Shown one piece after another: positions 18,531 through 26,425 of a stretch of DNA of 64,000 bases. Positions within the stretch are counted from its first letter, which is position 1, and each line of letters begins with the position of its first letter. Below the pieces are notes generated by a model. The model did not search any database, was not told the DNA's origin, and saw nothing but the letters and a program-made list of their open reading frames with translations. The DNA is from Pseudoduganella armeniaca. GTDB lineage: Bacteria; Pseudomonadota; Gammaproteobacteria; Burkholderiales; Burkholderiaceae_D. The position numbers and the translations under genes were made by a program. Location: NCBI RefSeq assembly GCF_003028855.1, contig NZ_CP028324.1, forward strand, positions 1,116,001 through 1,180,000, written 5' to 3'.

Positions 18531-20627
18531 TCAAAACTCCACGTTCATCCCCAGTTCGAACGCGCGGCCATAACCCGGCAACGGCCGCAGTGCTCCGCCC
18601 TGTGCCTTCAGGCCCGACAAATACACGCCACCGAGCGGATCGGCATACGCCTTGTCGAACAGGTTGCTCACACCGGCCGTCAGGCGCACGTGCTTTTGTG
18701 CCTGGAACGCCGTGCGCAATCCCACCAGCGCATAGCCGGCCGTCACCGGTTCCAGCCGGCGCAGGTCCACATGATCCTTGCGCGCCACCGCGCGCACGTC
18801 GAGCTGGCTGCTCCAGCGGCCCAGCTCATGCTCCAGCGCCAGCAGGGCATTGAGCGGCATGATGCGGTACAGGTCGCCGCCGTCGCGCCGCGTGCCGCGC
18901 GACCAGGCCGCGTTGCCGGTGAGGGCGATGCTGCCGTAGGCGCCCTGGGCCAGCAGCGGCAGGCGCCATGACAGGTTGGTGCCGTACAGCTTCGCGTCGT
19001 GGTTGGCGAAGCGCAGCAGGGTGCCGCGCGTGCTCATCTTCATGTAGGGATTGAAGGTGCCCAGCACGTCCACGTCGATGTAGTCGGCCACCTTGCTGAA
19101 GTACGGGTTGACGCGCACGAACCAGCCCTTTTCGCCGCCGCCGTGCCAGTCGGCCGTGACGGCCAGCGTGGCGGCCGCTTCGCGTTTCAGGTCGATATCG
19201 CCCACGTAGCCGTTGCCGTCGCCGAACCAGTTCGTCATCGTCATCGCCATCGTGCCGCGGCCCCACGAGTAGCGTTCGTACAGGTTGGGCGAGCGGGTCT
19301 TGCGTGCCAGCGCGAACTCGTAGGTCGCGCCTTCGCTTGGGGTGAAGCGGGCCAGCGCCGTCAGGTCCAGGTTGCCGTCGTCGCGGCGCCGCTCGCGCGC
19401 ATTGAACGCGCGTGCCGCCGCGGCATCGGCCGCGTTCATCATGCCGGTGCCGTAGGCCTGCACGGCGCCCGCGTCCATCCGCACCCATTCCCAGCGCGCG
19501 CCCAGCAGCGACAGCCAGCGCGCATCGTGCCGCGTCTCGACTTCGCCAAATACCGCGGCGCGGTCGCGCATGCCGTCGTTGACGTTCACATAGGTGTTCG
19601 GCCCCATCATCATCGAGCCCGGCACCGCTGGCCAGAAGTCGTCCAGGCGGAAGCGGTGGAACTCGTTACCGATCCGCAGCGTGCCGGATGCCAGCGGGAT
19701 AGCGGCCTTGACGACGTAGCCGGCGTTGCTGCCACGCGTCGTCATCGGCATCATGCCGGTGCGCTCGGGCGTGAAGAACCCCATGTCGTGCTCCGTCTTT
19801 TGCCAGTAGACGCTGGCATCGAAGTCGCCCCAGCCGAACCTGCCGGCGTAGGCCAGGTTGGCGTGGCGGGCCGTATTGTCCGTCATGTCCATGTACTGGT
19901 TGGGGAAGCCCTGGTAGGGGATGTGCTGCACGCCGGCGCGCAAGGTCAGTTGGCCGGCGCTGCCGCGCAGCGCCAGCGTGACCGCCTGGTTGATGCTCTC
20001 GAACATGCTGCCCAGCACGCGCTCACCGTTGCCGTCTTCGTAGCTGTGGCCGCGCGCGTAGGCGGCGGTGTAGCCGATGCTGGTGCTGTCGTCGGCCGCG
20101 CTGGCCGAGACGCTGGCGTTGACGCCGTCGTTGACGCTCTTCGCGCTGGCGCCCAGCTTGATGCGCGTGCGCCAGCCTTCGCCGGCGCGGGCGAAGAACG
20201 GCGCGGCGGACGTCACGGTGATGGTGCCGCCGATGCTGTCGCCGCCCGCGCTGACGGGCGTCACGCCGGCCACCAGGTCGATCTGGCCGACCTGGCCCGG
20301 ATCGATGTACGACAGCGGCGGGTTCATATGGTTGGCGCAGGCGGACGTCAGTTCCATGCCGTCCACGCGGATCTTGATCCGGTCGTCGGCCAGCCCGTTC
20401 ACGACGGGCAGACCGGAGACGCCGCCGCCCTGGGCCACGCTGTAGCCCGGCATTTTCGACAGCAGCGTGCTGATGTCGCTGTCGGCCGTGCGTTCGGGGT
20501 GTTCGGCGGTGCCGGTGATGACGACGACTGGAAGGTCGGCGGCAAGAATGGCCGGACCGTCGGGCGCGGCCATGGCGGGACTGGCCACGGCGACGGCCGT
20601 GGCGATACAGAAGTGGATGCGATTCAT
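18531..20627 (-). CDS. oprC: TonB-dependent copper receptor, OprC/NosA type
   Basis: The 698-residue outer-membrane receptor has a signal peptide ending near SPAMA, a plug domain (VVVITGTAEHPERT to about residue 190) and a beta-barrel ending in the aromatic-rich FELGMNVEF. Copper specificity is suggested by Cys97-x3-Met101 in ACANHMNPP, matching the OprC copper site as I recall it, and by methionine-rich loops such as TGMMPM, GSMMMGP and GTMAMTMTNWFG. The ATG at 20627 follows the small DUF2946 gene on the same strand. It should bring copper across the outer membrane with TonB energy. NosA-like function for nitrous oxide reductase maturation is an alternative. Confidence 0.88.
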   Translation of the reverse strand: MNRIHFCIATAVAVASPAMAAPDGPAILAADLPVVVITGTAEHPERTADSDISTLLSKMPGYSVAQGGGVSGLPVVNGLADDRIKIRVDGMELTSACANHMNPPLSYIDPGQVGQIDLVAGVTPVSAGGDSIGGTITVTSAAPFFARAGEGWRTRIKLGASAKSVNDGVNASVSASAADDSTSIGYTAAYARGHSYEDGNGERVLGSMFESINQAVTLALRGSAGQLTLRAGVQHIPYQGFPNQYMDMTDNTARHANLAYAGRFGWGDFDASVYWQKTEHDMGFFTPERTGMMPMTTRGSNAGYVVKAAIPLASGTLRIGNEFHRFRLDDFWPAVPGSMMMGPNTYVNVNDGMRDRAAVFGEVETRHDARWLSLLGARWEWVRMDAGAVQAYGTGMMNAADAAAARAFNARERRRDDGNLDLTALARFTPSEGATYEFALARKTRSPNLYERYSWGRGTMAMTMTNWFGDGNGYVGDIDLKREAAATLAVTADWHGGGEKGWFVRVNPYFSKVADYIDVDVLGTFNPYMKMSTRGTLLRFANHDAKLYGTNLSWRLPLLAQGAYGSIALTGNAAWSRGTRRDGGDLYRIMPLNALLALEHELGRWSSQLDVRAVARKDHVDLRRLEPVTAGYALVGLRTAFQAQKHVRLTAGVSNLFDKAYADPLGGVYLSGLKAQGGALRPLPGYGRAFELGMNVEF

Positions 20628-20706
20628 TTTTCGTGTTCTCGTTGGGCTGTGCGGGGGCCTGCCACGAGGGTGGCATTGCTTCGACGCGGCAGGCGATTCG
20701 GGACGA

Positions 20707-21078
20707 TCAGCGCAACGAGGGCGGCGCGCGCGGGCTGGCGGCGGTCCACGGGAACAGCGGCGCGGCCGCCTGGTAGAACAGGGGCGGCCAGGCGGAGGAA
20801 AGGGCGGGCAGGGCAAAGGCGAAGCCGCTGGCGCAAGGCGGCAATGCGACATGCACGTGCAGCACGCAGTAGGGGCAATGCTTGACTGCGGGCGCCTTGG
20901 CGCCGCTGTCGTCGGCGACGACCGTCTTCATACCCGCCATGGTGCAGACCTGCATGACGTTCGCAGCGCTGGCCGGTGTGGGCATGGCCAGCGCCAGCGT
21001 CGGTGCCAGTGCGCCGAACAGCATGCCCAGCAGGGCAAGCCACAGGCACAGCACTTGTTGTCGGACGAGTTTGCGCAT
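20707..21078 (-). CDS. DUF2946 small secreted protein beside copper receptor
   Basis: This 123-residue protein has an N-terminal hydrophobic signal or anchor (LCLWLALLGMLFGAL) and the family's HCPYC motif, a plausible metal or copper ligand set. It is upstream of the OprC-type receptor on the same strand with 79 bp between them. DUF2946 genes commonly accompany copper-related TonB receptors, so a periplasmic copper-handling role is a reasonable inference. The function has not been shown for the family to my knowledge. Confidence 0.82.
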   Translation of the reverse strand: MRKLVRQQVLCLWLALLGMLFGALAPTLALAMPTPASAANVMQVCTMAGMKTVVADDSGAKAPAVKHCPYCVLHVHVALPPCASGFAFALPALSSAWPPLFYQAAAPLFPWTAASPRAPPSLR

Positions 21079-21179
21079 GGCCGCAGTATAGCCCTGCCAT
21101 TGCCAGCGCGCACCCGGACAAAATGCCTAGGCAGCGGTGTAAGCAAACCTGCGCGGGTGGTAAGCATTTGTAAAGCTGG

Positions 21180-21208
21180 CTGGCAGGTGGAAGGGCGGCG
21201 ATTATATT
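21180..21208 (+). promoter_or_regulatory. Sigma-70-like promoter for candidate sRNA
   Basis: CTGGCA at 21180-21185 (4 of 6 to TTGACA) and TATATT at 21203-21208 (5 of 6 to TATAAT) are separated by exactly 17 bp. No plus-strand gene follows, but a strong terminator does at 21254-21293. Confidence 0.5.
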
Positions 21209-21213
21209 GAACC

Positions 21214-21293
21214 CGTCGATTCATCTCCCCGCCCACATGACAATGGGATTTGTCTCCCGCGCGCCTGGCCTGCCAGCGCGTGGGATTTTTTTT
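21214..21293 (+). ncRNA. Candidate small RNA of about 80 nt
   Basis: A transcript from the promoter at 21180-21208 would begin near 21214 and end at the T8 run. It would contain a small hairpin (GACAA...TTGTC, 21238-21255) and the terminator hairpin. The region has no credible reading frame, and the only downstream gene is on the opposite strand, so the terminator does not serve a known mRNA. It sits between the divergent DUF2946 start and the convergent 3' end of the acetyltransferase. The RNA is predicted from sequence alone. Confidence 0.45.
21254..21293 (+). terminator. Intrinsic terminator, plus strand
   Basis: TCCCGCGCGCCTGGC pairs with GCCAGCGCGTGGGA across a two-base loop with one bulge, followed directly by eight T residues (21286-21293). 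The T-run is on the plus strand, so it does not serve the minus-strand acetyltransferase ending at 21296. Confidence 0.85.
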
Positions 21294-21295
21294 GC

Positions 21296-21781
21296 TCAGG
21301 CGCCGCGCGCGAGGTGCGTCAGCGCGTCGCCGGTGACGCGGCAGATGCGCCAGTCCGGCAGCACGGCCGCGCCCATCTTCTCGTAGAAGCTGATGGCGTT
21401 GGCGTTCCAGTCCAGCACCGACCACTCGAAGCGGCCGCACTGGCGCTCGACGGCCAACGCCGCCAGCGCGACCAGCATCTGCTTGCCATAGCCTTTGCCG
21501 CGCCGGTTCTGCTTGACGTACAGGTCTTCCAGATACAGGCCCTTCTTGCACAGGAACGTGGAGAAATTATGGAAGAACAGCGCGAACGTGACGACCTCGC
21601 CGCCCGCTTCCTCGCCCACGATCGCCTCGCAGGGCGGGCGCACACCGAACAGCGCGTCATGCAGCATCGCTTCGTTGGCGACGACCATGTGCTCGAGTTT
21701 CTCGAACACGGCCAGTTCGTGGATCATGGCGAAGATGGAAGACACGTCTTCCGGGCGAGCAGGGCGGATTTGAATGGTCAT
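21296..21781 (-). CDS. GNAT acetyltransferase, diamine N-acetyltransferase-like
   Basis: This 161-residue GNAT protein has the acetyl-CoA loop RRGKGYGKQM, preceded by LYLEDLYVKQN, and the C-terminal WNANAISFYEKMGA. The spacing and the LEDLYV motif recall spermidine/spermine acetyltransferase (SAT1-like) proteins, so polyamines or a related amine are likely substrates; this is family inference. Its ATG overlaps the stop of the EamA transporter in an ATGA junction, so export and acetylation of one compound may be coupled. Confidence 0.85.
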   Translation of the reverse strand: MTIQIRPARPEDVSSIFAMIHELAVFEKLEHMVVANEAMLHDALFGVRPPCEAIVGEEAGGEVVTFALFFHNFSTFLCKKGLYLEDLYVKQNRRGKGYGKQMLVALAALAVERQCGRFEWSVLDWNANAISFYEKMGAAVLPDWRICRVTGDALTHLARGA

Positions 21782-22719
21782 GAGGCTTTCTTCAAGGGTT
21801 CAGGTTCGATGATCACGGCCGGCCTGGCCGGCGTGGGCGTGCGCAGGGCCCAGGCCACGCTGCCCAGGCACAGCGCCATGCCGGTCCATTCCAGGATGCC
21901 GGGGCGGAAATGTTCGAGGCGGATCGACAGCAGCACGGAAATCACCGGCGTGACGACACCGATATACGTGGCCTTCTGCGGCCCGATGCGGTCGATCAGC
22001 GTAAAGAAGCAGGCGAAGGCGATGACGGAACCGAACAGCGCCAGGTACAGCAGGCCGCCCCAGTAGCGTGCGCTGGGCGGCGCCACGAAGCGTTCGCCCG
22101 TCGCCAGGACCCACAGCGCCACCAGCAAGGTGCCCCACAGCATGCCCCAGGCCATCGTCAGCAGCACATTGGGTGCCTGTTCGCGCACCTTGACGACGAT
22201 GACGTTGCCGAAGGCGCTGGCTAATGTGGCCGCCAGCGCGAGAATCAGGCCGAGCAGGAAATGGCCTTGGCCGCCGGCCAGGATGTCGCGCACGGCCAGG
22301 CCGATCGACTGGTAGAACAGCAGGATGACGCCCGAGACGGCCACGCTGCCGGCCGCCCAGGTGCGCCAGGACAAGGGCGTGCCCAGCACGACCCGGCTGA
22401 TCAGCGGGTTCCAGAACACCATCAGGGCAAACAGCACGGCTACCAGGGCGGAGACGAGGTACTGCTCGGAGGAATAGGTACAGATGTAACTGAGGCCAAA
22501 TGTAGCGCAGCCCTGCAGCATCGTCCAACGCTGGGCGCGCCAGGACAAGGTCAGCTTGTCGCCGCGCAGCTTGCACCAGGCGAACAGCACGGCGGAGGAC
22601 AGCGCGAAGCGGTAGACCACGGAAACGGCAGGGGGCACCTCGCCCAGCTGTAAGGTAATGGCCCAGAAGGTGGAACCCCAGATCAGGCTGGCGACAAGGA
22701 ACAGAAGCGAGGAAGGCAT
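21778..22719 (-). CDS. EamA/DMT-family transporter
   Basis: The 313-residue inner-membrane protein has about ten hydrophobic segments arranged as two EamA repeats (N-terminal FLVASLIWGSTFWAI; C-terminal FGSVIAFACFFTLIDRIGP). I chose the ATG at 22719 because the upstream extension is not hydrophobic and looks non-coding, and GGAAGC-like purines precede this start. It is first in a two-gene unit with the GNAT enzyme, overlapping by four bases. Members export amino acids, amines or drugs; the substrate is unknown. Confidence 0.86.
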   Translation of the reverse strand: MPSSLLFLVASLIWGSTFWAITLQLGEVPPAVSVVYRFALSSAVLFAWCKLRGDKLTLSWRAQRWTMLQGCATFGLSYICTYSSEQYLVSALVAVLFALMVFWNPLISRVVLGTPLSWRTWAAGSVAVSGVILLFYQSIGLAVRDILAGGQGHFLLGLILALAATLASAFGNVIVVKVREQAPNVLLTMAWGMLWGTLLVALWVLATGERFVAPPSARYWGGLLYLALFGSVIAFACFFTLIDRIGPQKATYIGVVTPVISVLLSIRLEHFRPGILEWTGMALCLGSVAWALRTPTPARPAVIIEPEPLKKAS

Positions 22720-22878
22720 CGGGCCAGTATACGGGCTTCCCGATAATTCCTCTATGGATACTTCGGTGTTGTCGGGCCACACAGCCGCGTTGACGGCGCG
22801 CAAGCCACAGTCGGGTGGCCAGGATTTTGCCGAATAGGAAAGTAGTATTGAACCACCAACTACTTCAAAGGTGCTGCC

Positions 22879-23001
22879 GTGACCCAAACCTGGCAATTCC
22901 AAATGGCTGCCGTGCTCGGCTACGTGAGCGTCCTGGTCCTGACTCTCATCGCCTGCGCCGAGGAGGCGGGCCTGGCGGGCGGGGTGGCGCTGCCGCTGTG
23001 A
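22879..23001 (+). CDS. Possible small membrane protein (40 residues)
   Basis: GTG at 22879, with AAAGGTG eight bases upstream, opens a 40-codon frame with one hydrophobic helix (LGYVSVLVLTLIAC) followed by an acidic AEEAG. A hairpin (AAGTAGT/ACTACTT, 22840-22865) lies just upstream. An internal ATG at codon 9 is an alternative start. It ends five bases before the stop of a convergent gene. No homologue is recognised, and short frames like this can be chance. Confidence 0.3.
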   Translation: MTQTWQFQMAAVLGYVSVLVLTLIACAEEAGLAGGVALPL

Positions 23002-23005
23002 GCGC

Positions 23006-23443
23006 TCAGTAAGCCAGGTTGAAGCGGCGGTACAGGAAACCCAGCACGAAGAGCGGCCCGATCAGCAGGAAGCGCAGGTCGTCGAAAAACGATGGCTTCT
23101 TGCCTTCGATCATGTGGCCGATGAACTGGCCGATCCAGGCGAGCACGAAGATCGCGATACACAAGGGCAACACGGTGATGGGCGGCAGGGCCGCCAGCAC
23201 GCCCAGCATCAGCAGTGCCATCAGCAGCATACCGGCGGCGAACGGGCGCGACAGCTTCCAGTAATACGCCAGGCTGGCCACGACGGCGAGGATCGCCACG
23301 AGCGGATGGATCCACCACAGGATGCCCAGCAGGGAGAAGACGATCAGCGGCACGCAGGCAAAGTGGATCAGTTCGTTGGTGGGATTGCGGTGGCTGCCGC
23401 TGTACTGCGTCAACAGGGTATCGATGGTGCGGTCGGTCGTCAT
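23006..23443 (-). CDS. Mpo1-like DUF962 membrane protein
   Basis: This 145-residue protein matches the DUF962/YGL010w group: YSGSHRNPTNELIHFACVP at the N-terminus, then hydrophobic helices, HMIEGKKPSFFDDLRFLLIGP and a final FLYRRF. Yeast Mpo1, in the same family, is an Fe(II)-dependent dioxygenase in 2-hydroxy fatty acid alpha-oxidation; the conserved His residues are present here. Bacterial function is not settled. GAGGAG lies before the ATG at 23443; a longer start at 23467 lacks support. Confidence 0.85.
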   Translation of the reverse strand: MTTDRTIDTLLTQYSGSHRNPTNELIHFACVPLIVFSLLGILWWIHPLVAILAVVASLAYYWKLSRPFAAGMLLMALLMLGVLAALPPITVLPLCIAIFVLAWIGQFIGHMIEGKKPSFFDDLRFLLIGPLFVLGFLYRRFNLAY

Positions 23444-23512
23444 GGCGGTCTCCTCGTGTCTGTGCACTTTCGATCGATTCTACACCGAAGGTTTGCCGCT
23501 ACAATTGCCGGC

Positions 23513-24004
23513 ATGTCCGCTGCACTTCCTACCCTTGCCGGCCTCGCGCCCGTCCTCGATGCCAACACCCGTATTCTGATCCTGGGCAGCTTTCCCGGCG
23601 CCGCGTCCCTTGCCGCGCAGCAGTACTACGCACACCCGCGCAATCTTGCGTGGCGGTTGATCTCGGCGCTGGTGGGCGAAGACCTGGTGGCGCTGCCGTA
23701 TGAGGCACGTCTGCCGCGCCTGCTTGCGCACGGCATTGGCCTGTGGGACGTGCTGGGCGGCTGCGAGCGGCAGGGCAGCCTCGACTCCGCCATCCGCAAC
23801 CCGGCCGCGAACGAGTTCGGGCGCCTGCGTCAGCTGTGCCCGCTATTGCGCACTGTCGGGTTCAATGGCCAGGCAGCCGGCAAGTTCGCGCCGCAGTTCG
23901 CCGCCCAGGGCTATCGGACGGTGGTGCTGCCGTCGTCGTCGCCGGCGTATGCGGCGCTGTCGTTTGAAGAGAAATTGTCTAACTGGAAGTATATATCTGC
24001 TTAG
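23513..24004 (+). CDS. DNA-deoxyinosine glycosylase (uracil-DNA glycosylase superfamily)
   Basis: The 163-residue protein has the UDG-superfamily motifs of the hypoxanthine-DNA glycosylase branch: ILILGSFPGAASL, YYAHPRNLAWRL, GIGLWDVLGGCERQGSLDSAIRN, and VLPSSSPAYA near the end. It should remove hypoxanthine, and perhaps uracil, from DNA to start base excision repair. Its stop overlaps the stop of the convergent HTH gene by four bases. The last dozen codons (EEKLSNWKYISA) are markedly AT-richer than the rest, matching the neighbouring AT-rich patch. Confidence 0.86.
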   Translation: MSAALPTLAGLAPVLDANTRILILGSFPGAASLAAQQYYAHPRNLAWRLISALVGEDLVALPYEARLPRLLAHGIGLWDVLGGCERQGSLDSAIRNPAANEFGRLRQLCPLLRTVGFNGQAAGKFAPQFAAQGYRTVVLPSSSPAYAALSFEEKLSNWKYISA

Positions 24005-24957
24005 TTATTATAGAGGGCAGAGGTGTCGAGTTTGAACTCTTCATCTATTCCTAGCTTTTTCATTATTAGAGGAAGAACCTGATGGATGATGCGGATACCT
24101 GCCAGTATCTCGTTCATGTAAATGTCGGGATGCAAGTTTGATGAGTTAAGCCCAAGACTTTCTACTTCTGCCTTCGCTCCTAGCGCGCCAGCGTTTAGAT
24201 TGATTAGGTCTAAAAGCTCTGCACGTAGAGGTACCCCTGCTCGAATAGCTCTGCTCTTCACTATGTTGAGCCACTTTCTGTAGTTCTTTTTAGTTTCCCA
24301 ACAAAACTGGCTGAAACTGGTTTCGTAACCCCTCGGAACTTCAATCTTCGTAGCTGAGAGATGCATCAGGTGTGCATCGATGTCCTCGGCAGCGGTTTCG
24401 AAAATGTCTAATTCCTCTGCCCAGAGTAAATCAGCAATGAACGCAGCATAAAAACCGTACACATCTATGAATGCAGATAGCAAATTTTCGATGAGATTCG
24501 CGTAAAAGTCGTTGTTTATCGCCTCGTCGATCCGGTCTGAATCGTCAGCATCAACTCCGTCCATATCAATGTCTGCAAGAGGCGGCGTTGCCGGAATAGG
24601 AATGCCGATATTTTTTAGCGTATCAAAAATTTTCCAGCAGAGGAGGTCGATATCATCGTTAAGAGGTTCAATGTCGTAGCCAGTGTCGTTGTCGAATTGC
24701 ACTCGTTCAGATAAGAATGCGATCAGCTTCCTCCATTTCGCCGCATTGTCTACTGACCCAGCCATCAACACAAAGTTGGCATCTATTTCGCCCAAGCCGA
24801 TTATTGTTCGGATCCTTTTTTGCATATCGAGCGACATATATTCGCCATTTTTCCATTTACTTATCTGGGCAGGTGACACATTGAGGCGGGCGGCAAGTTC
24901 CTTTTGGTTACACGACAATGCCTTGAGAGCAAGTTGTATTAACGATTCCTGTATCAT
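24001..24957 (-). CDS. AT-rich HTH (XRE-type) regulator of unknown system
   Basis: The N-terminal 60 residues form a Cro/CI-like helix-turn-helix (NQKELAARLNVSPAQISKWKNGEY). The remaining 260 residues are acidic, helical and unlike any family I recognise. Codon use is AT-rich, unlike every neighbour, which suggests acquisition by transfer. ATG at 24957 follows AGGTG at a normal distance; a TTG two codons earlier is possible. A perfect inverted repeat lies 16 bp upstream, the expected place for self-repression. No divergent partner gene is visible, so its targets may be elsewhere or it may act alone. Confidence 0.75.
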   Translation of the reverse strand: MIQESLIQLALKALSCNQKELAARLNVSPAQISKWKNGEYMSLDMQKRIRTIIGLGEIDANFVLMAGSVDNAAKWRKLIAFLSERVQFDNDTGYDIEPLNDDIDLLCWKIFDTLKNIGIPIPATPPLADIDMDGVDADDSDRIDEAINNDFYANLIENLLSAFIDVYGFYAAFIADLLWAEELDIFETAAEDIDAHLMHLSATKIEVPRGYETSFSQFCWETKKNYRKWLNIVKSRAIRAGVPLRAELLDLINLNAGALGAKAEVESLGLNSSNLHPDIYMNEILAGIRIIHQVLPLIMKKLGIDEEFKLDTSALYNN

Positions 24958-24972
24958 TTCCAAGCACCTATA

Positions 24973-25005
24973 ATTTAGTAAATATAGAAACAGAATTTAC
25001 TAAAT
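24973..25005. promoter_or_regulatory. Operator-like inverted repeat upstream of the HTH gene
   Basis: ATTTAGTAAAT (24973-24983) and ATTTACTAAAT (24995-25005) are exact inverted copies separated by 11 bp. Each copy is itself nearly palindromic, as in paired Cro/CI-type operator sites. It lies just before the AT-rich HTH gene's start, so autoregulation is likely; this is inference. Confidence 0.65.
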
Positions 25006-25113
25006 CATGATAGCAGTAGGGTGCTTACGTCGCAAGTCAGAGCGAAGACAGAAGAGATAGAAGCGGGGCGCACTGGCTATGGTCTGATTTCGGAAATGCG
25101 CCAAGAACTATCA

Positions 25114-25518
25114 TCACCTTGGCCAGCCCTTTGCCGTCCACACCAGGTTCCACAAGTGCCCGTCCAGGTCCTCGAACCCCTGGTCGTACATGAAGCCGTG
25201 ATCCTCGGGCGGGTGCGGCGTGCGCCCGCCGGCCGCGACGGCCTTGGCGATCAGGCTGTCCAGTTCCTCCCGGCTCTCGCAGCTCAGGCAGATGATCACC
25301 TCGTTGGCTTCCTTCGCCTGGGCCAGCGGCTTGTCGATGAGGGAGCGGAAGAAGTCCTCCGTCATCAGCATGGCATGGATGGTGCCGTCCACGATGTTCA
25401 TGAACGCGGTGCTGTCGCTGCTCCATTGCGGATTGAAGGTAAAGCCCAACGCCGTGAAGAAGGCGCGGGATTTTTCCAGGTCCTTGACTGCCAGGTTGAA
25501 GATGACTTGTTTGTTCAT
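25114..25518 (-). CDS. VOC-superfamily (glyoxalase-like) protein
   Basis: This 134-residue protein has two beta-alpha-beta-beta-beta modules of the vicinal oxygen chelate fold, starting IFNLAVKDLEKSRAFFTALGF and ending DQGFEDLDGHLWNLVW, which holds the usual C-terminal metal position. AAGGAGG precedes the ATG. Such proteins include lactoylglutathione lyases, antibiotic-resistance proteins and many of unknown role, and the sequence does not separate them. Its 3' end borders the AT-rich HTH patch. Confidence 0.82.
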   Translation of the reverse strand: MNKQVIFNLAVKDLEKSRAFFTALGFTFNPQWSSDSTAFMNIVDGTIHAMLMTEDFFRSLIDKPLAQAKEANEVIICLSCESREELDSLIAKAVAAGGRTPHPPEDHGFMYDQGFEDLDGHLWNLVWTAKGWPR

Positions 25519-25602
25519 GGGGCCTCCTTGGGTTGGTTTCCCTGACGACGTGCCAGCATGGCGCCGATCGACCAGCTGGCGCAAATATTTTTTCGCCGGC
25601 GC

Positions 25603-25633
25603 GAATCCTTTTTGTGCAAACGGCCCTCCTAGT
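25603..25633 (+). promoter_or_regulatory. Possible ECF-sigma-dependent promoter
   Basis: GAATCC (25603-25608) followed after 17 bp by CTCCTAGT (25626-25633) has the layout of ECF promoters, with an AAT/AAC-like upstream box and a TCnTAGT-like downstream box. It lies 50 bp before the three-gene cassette that includes an ECF sigma factor, so autoregulation is plausible. The match is by eye. Confidence 0.35.
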
Positions 25634-25682
25634 GTTGCAAGCTCGGCAATCCAGCCGTACGCTGCACTGCAAAGGAGTAGAC

Positions 25683-25895
25683 ATGAGGAATTTGACGGGC
25701 AAGGAAAGCGCCGTGCGCGCCATCGGCGGCGGCGTGCTGATCGTGGGTGCCGCCGCGGCCTGGTACCAGGGCGCGACGGCAGCCGCGCTGGGGCTGGTGA
25801 CGGCAGGGCTGGGCGCCATGCTGTCCGGCTTATTCGGGTATTGCCCGGCATGCGCATTGGCCGGCCGCTGTGGCCTGCGCAAGCAGGGGAGGTAG
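25683..25895 (+). CDS. Small DUF2892-like membrane protein
   Basis: The 70-residue protein has two hydrophobic helices (residues about 12-50: AIGGGVLIVGAAAAWYQG and LGLVTAGLGAMLSGLFGY) and ends with CPACALAGRC. This is the pattern of DUF2892/YgaP-type inner membrane proteins, some of which are linked to rhodanese domains. The CxxC could be redox active. AAGGAG precedes the ATG. It is the first of three tightly packed genes, two bases before the sigma factor. Confidence 0.75.
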   Translation: MRNLTGKESAVRAIGGGVLIVGAAAAWYQGATAAALGLVTAGLGAMLSGLFGYCPACALAGRCGLRKQGR

Positions 25896-25897
25896 GC

Positions 25898-26425
25898 ATG
25901 CGCATTCCCGAACAGACGTTTGCCGCCGCCCAGGCCGGCGACCCAGCCGCGCTGCAGCACCTGCTGGTGCAGCTGCGGCCCGATATCCGGCGTTATGCCG
26001 CTTACCAGTGCAAGCGCTCGTCCGCCGTGGACGACGTGGTGCAGGAAGCGCTGATCATCCTGTATCGCCGCATCGGCACGGTGCGCACGGCATCGGCCCT
26101 GGGCGGCTGGCTGCTGCGCATCGTGGGCCGGCTGTGCATGCTGCCGGCCCTGATGTTCATGCGGGGCGTGGAGGACCTGCGCGGTGTCGAGGAATCGGCG
26201 CGCTTCGCGCGCATGCCGGTGGACGAGTTGCGCCTGGACCTGGTACGGGCGCTCGAATCGCTGCCCGCCGCGCAGCGCGAAATCGTGCTGCTGCGCGATA
26301 TGCAGGAGATGACGATCCGCGATATCGCAGCCCACCTGGCCATCACGCCAGAGGCCGCGAAGAGCCGCCTGCACCGCGCCCGGGCGATGGTGCGCGAATA
26401 CCTGCTGGCAGGGGAGGCGGCATGA
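25898..26425 (+). CDS. ECF-type RNA polymerase sigma factor
   Basis: The 175-residue protein has sigma region 2 (about residues 20-85, with SAVDDVVQEALIILYRRI and WLLRIVGRL) and region 4 (about 115-170: LPAAQREIVLLRDMQEMTIRDIAAHL, then AAKSRLHRARAMVREYL). GGGGAGG lies before the ATG. No anti-sigma gene adjoins it; instead it sits between a DUF2892-like membrane protein and an AhpD-like protein, overlapping the latter by four bases (ATGA). The partners suggest a response to oxidative or membrane redox stress. Control may come through one of these neighbours; that is inference. Confidence 0.88.
   Translation: MRIPEQTFAAAQAGDPAALQHLLVQLRPDIRRYAAYQCKRSSAVDDVVQEALIILYRRIGTVRTASALGGWLLRIVGRLCMLPALMFMRGVEDLRGVEESARFARMPVDELRLDLVRALESLPAAQREIVLLRDMQEMTIRDIAAHLAITPEAAKSRLHRARAMVREYLLAGEAA

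Noticed and set aside
24001..25020. A complete prophage or insertion sequence
   Set aside because: There is no transposase or integrase, no terminal inverted repeats or target duplication were seen at the borders, and only one gene is AT-rich.
25037..25113. An extended C-terminus for the VOC protein in another frame
   Set aside because: A longer minus-strand frame continues past 25114 but would need a frame change in DNA where no homopolymer run suggests an error; the normal 134-residue length is already complete.
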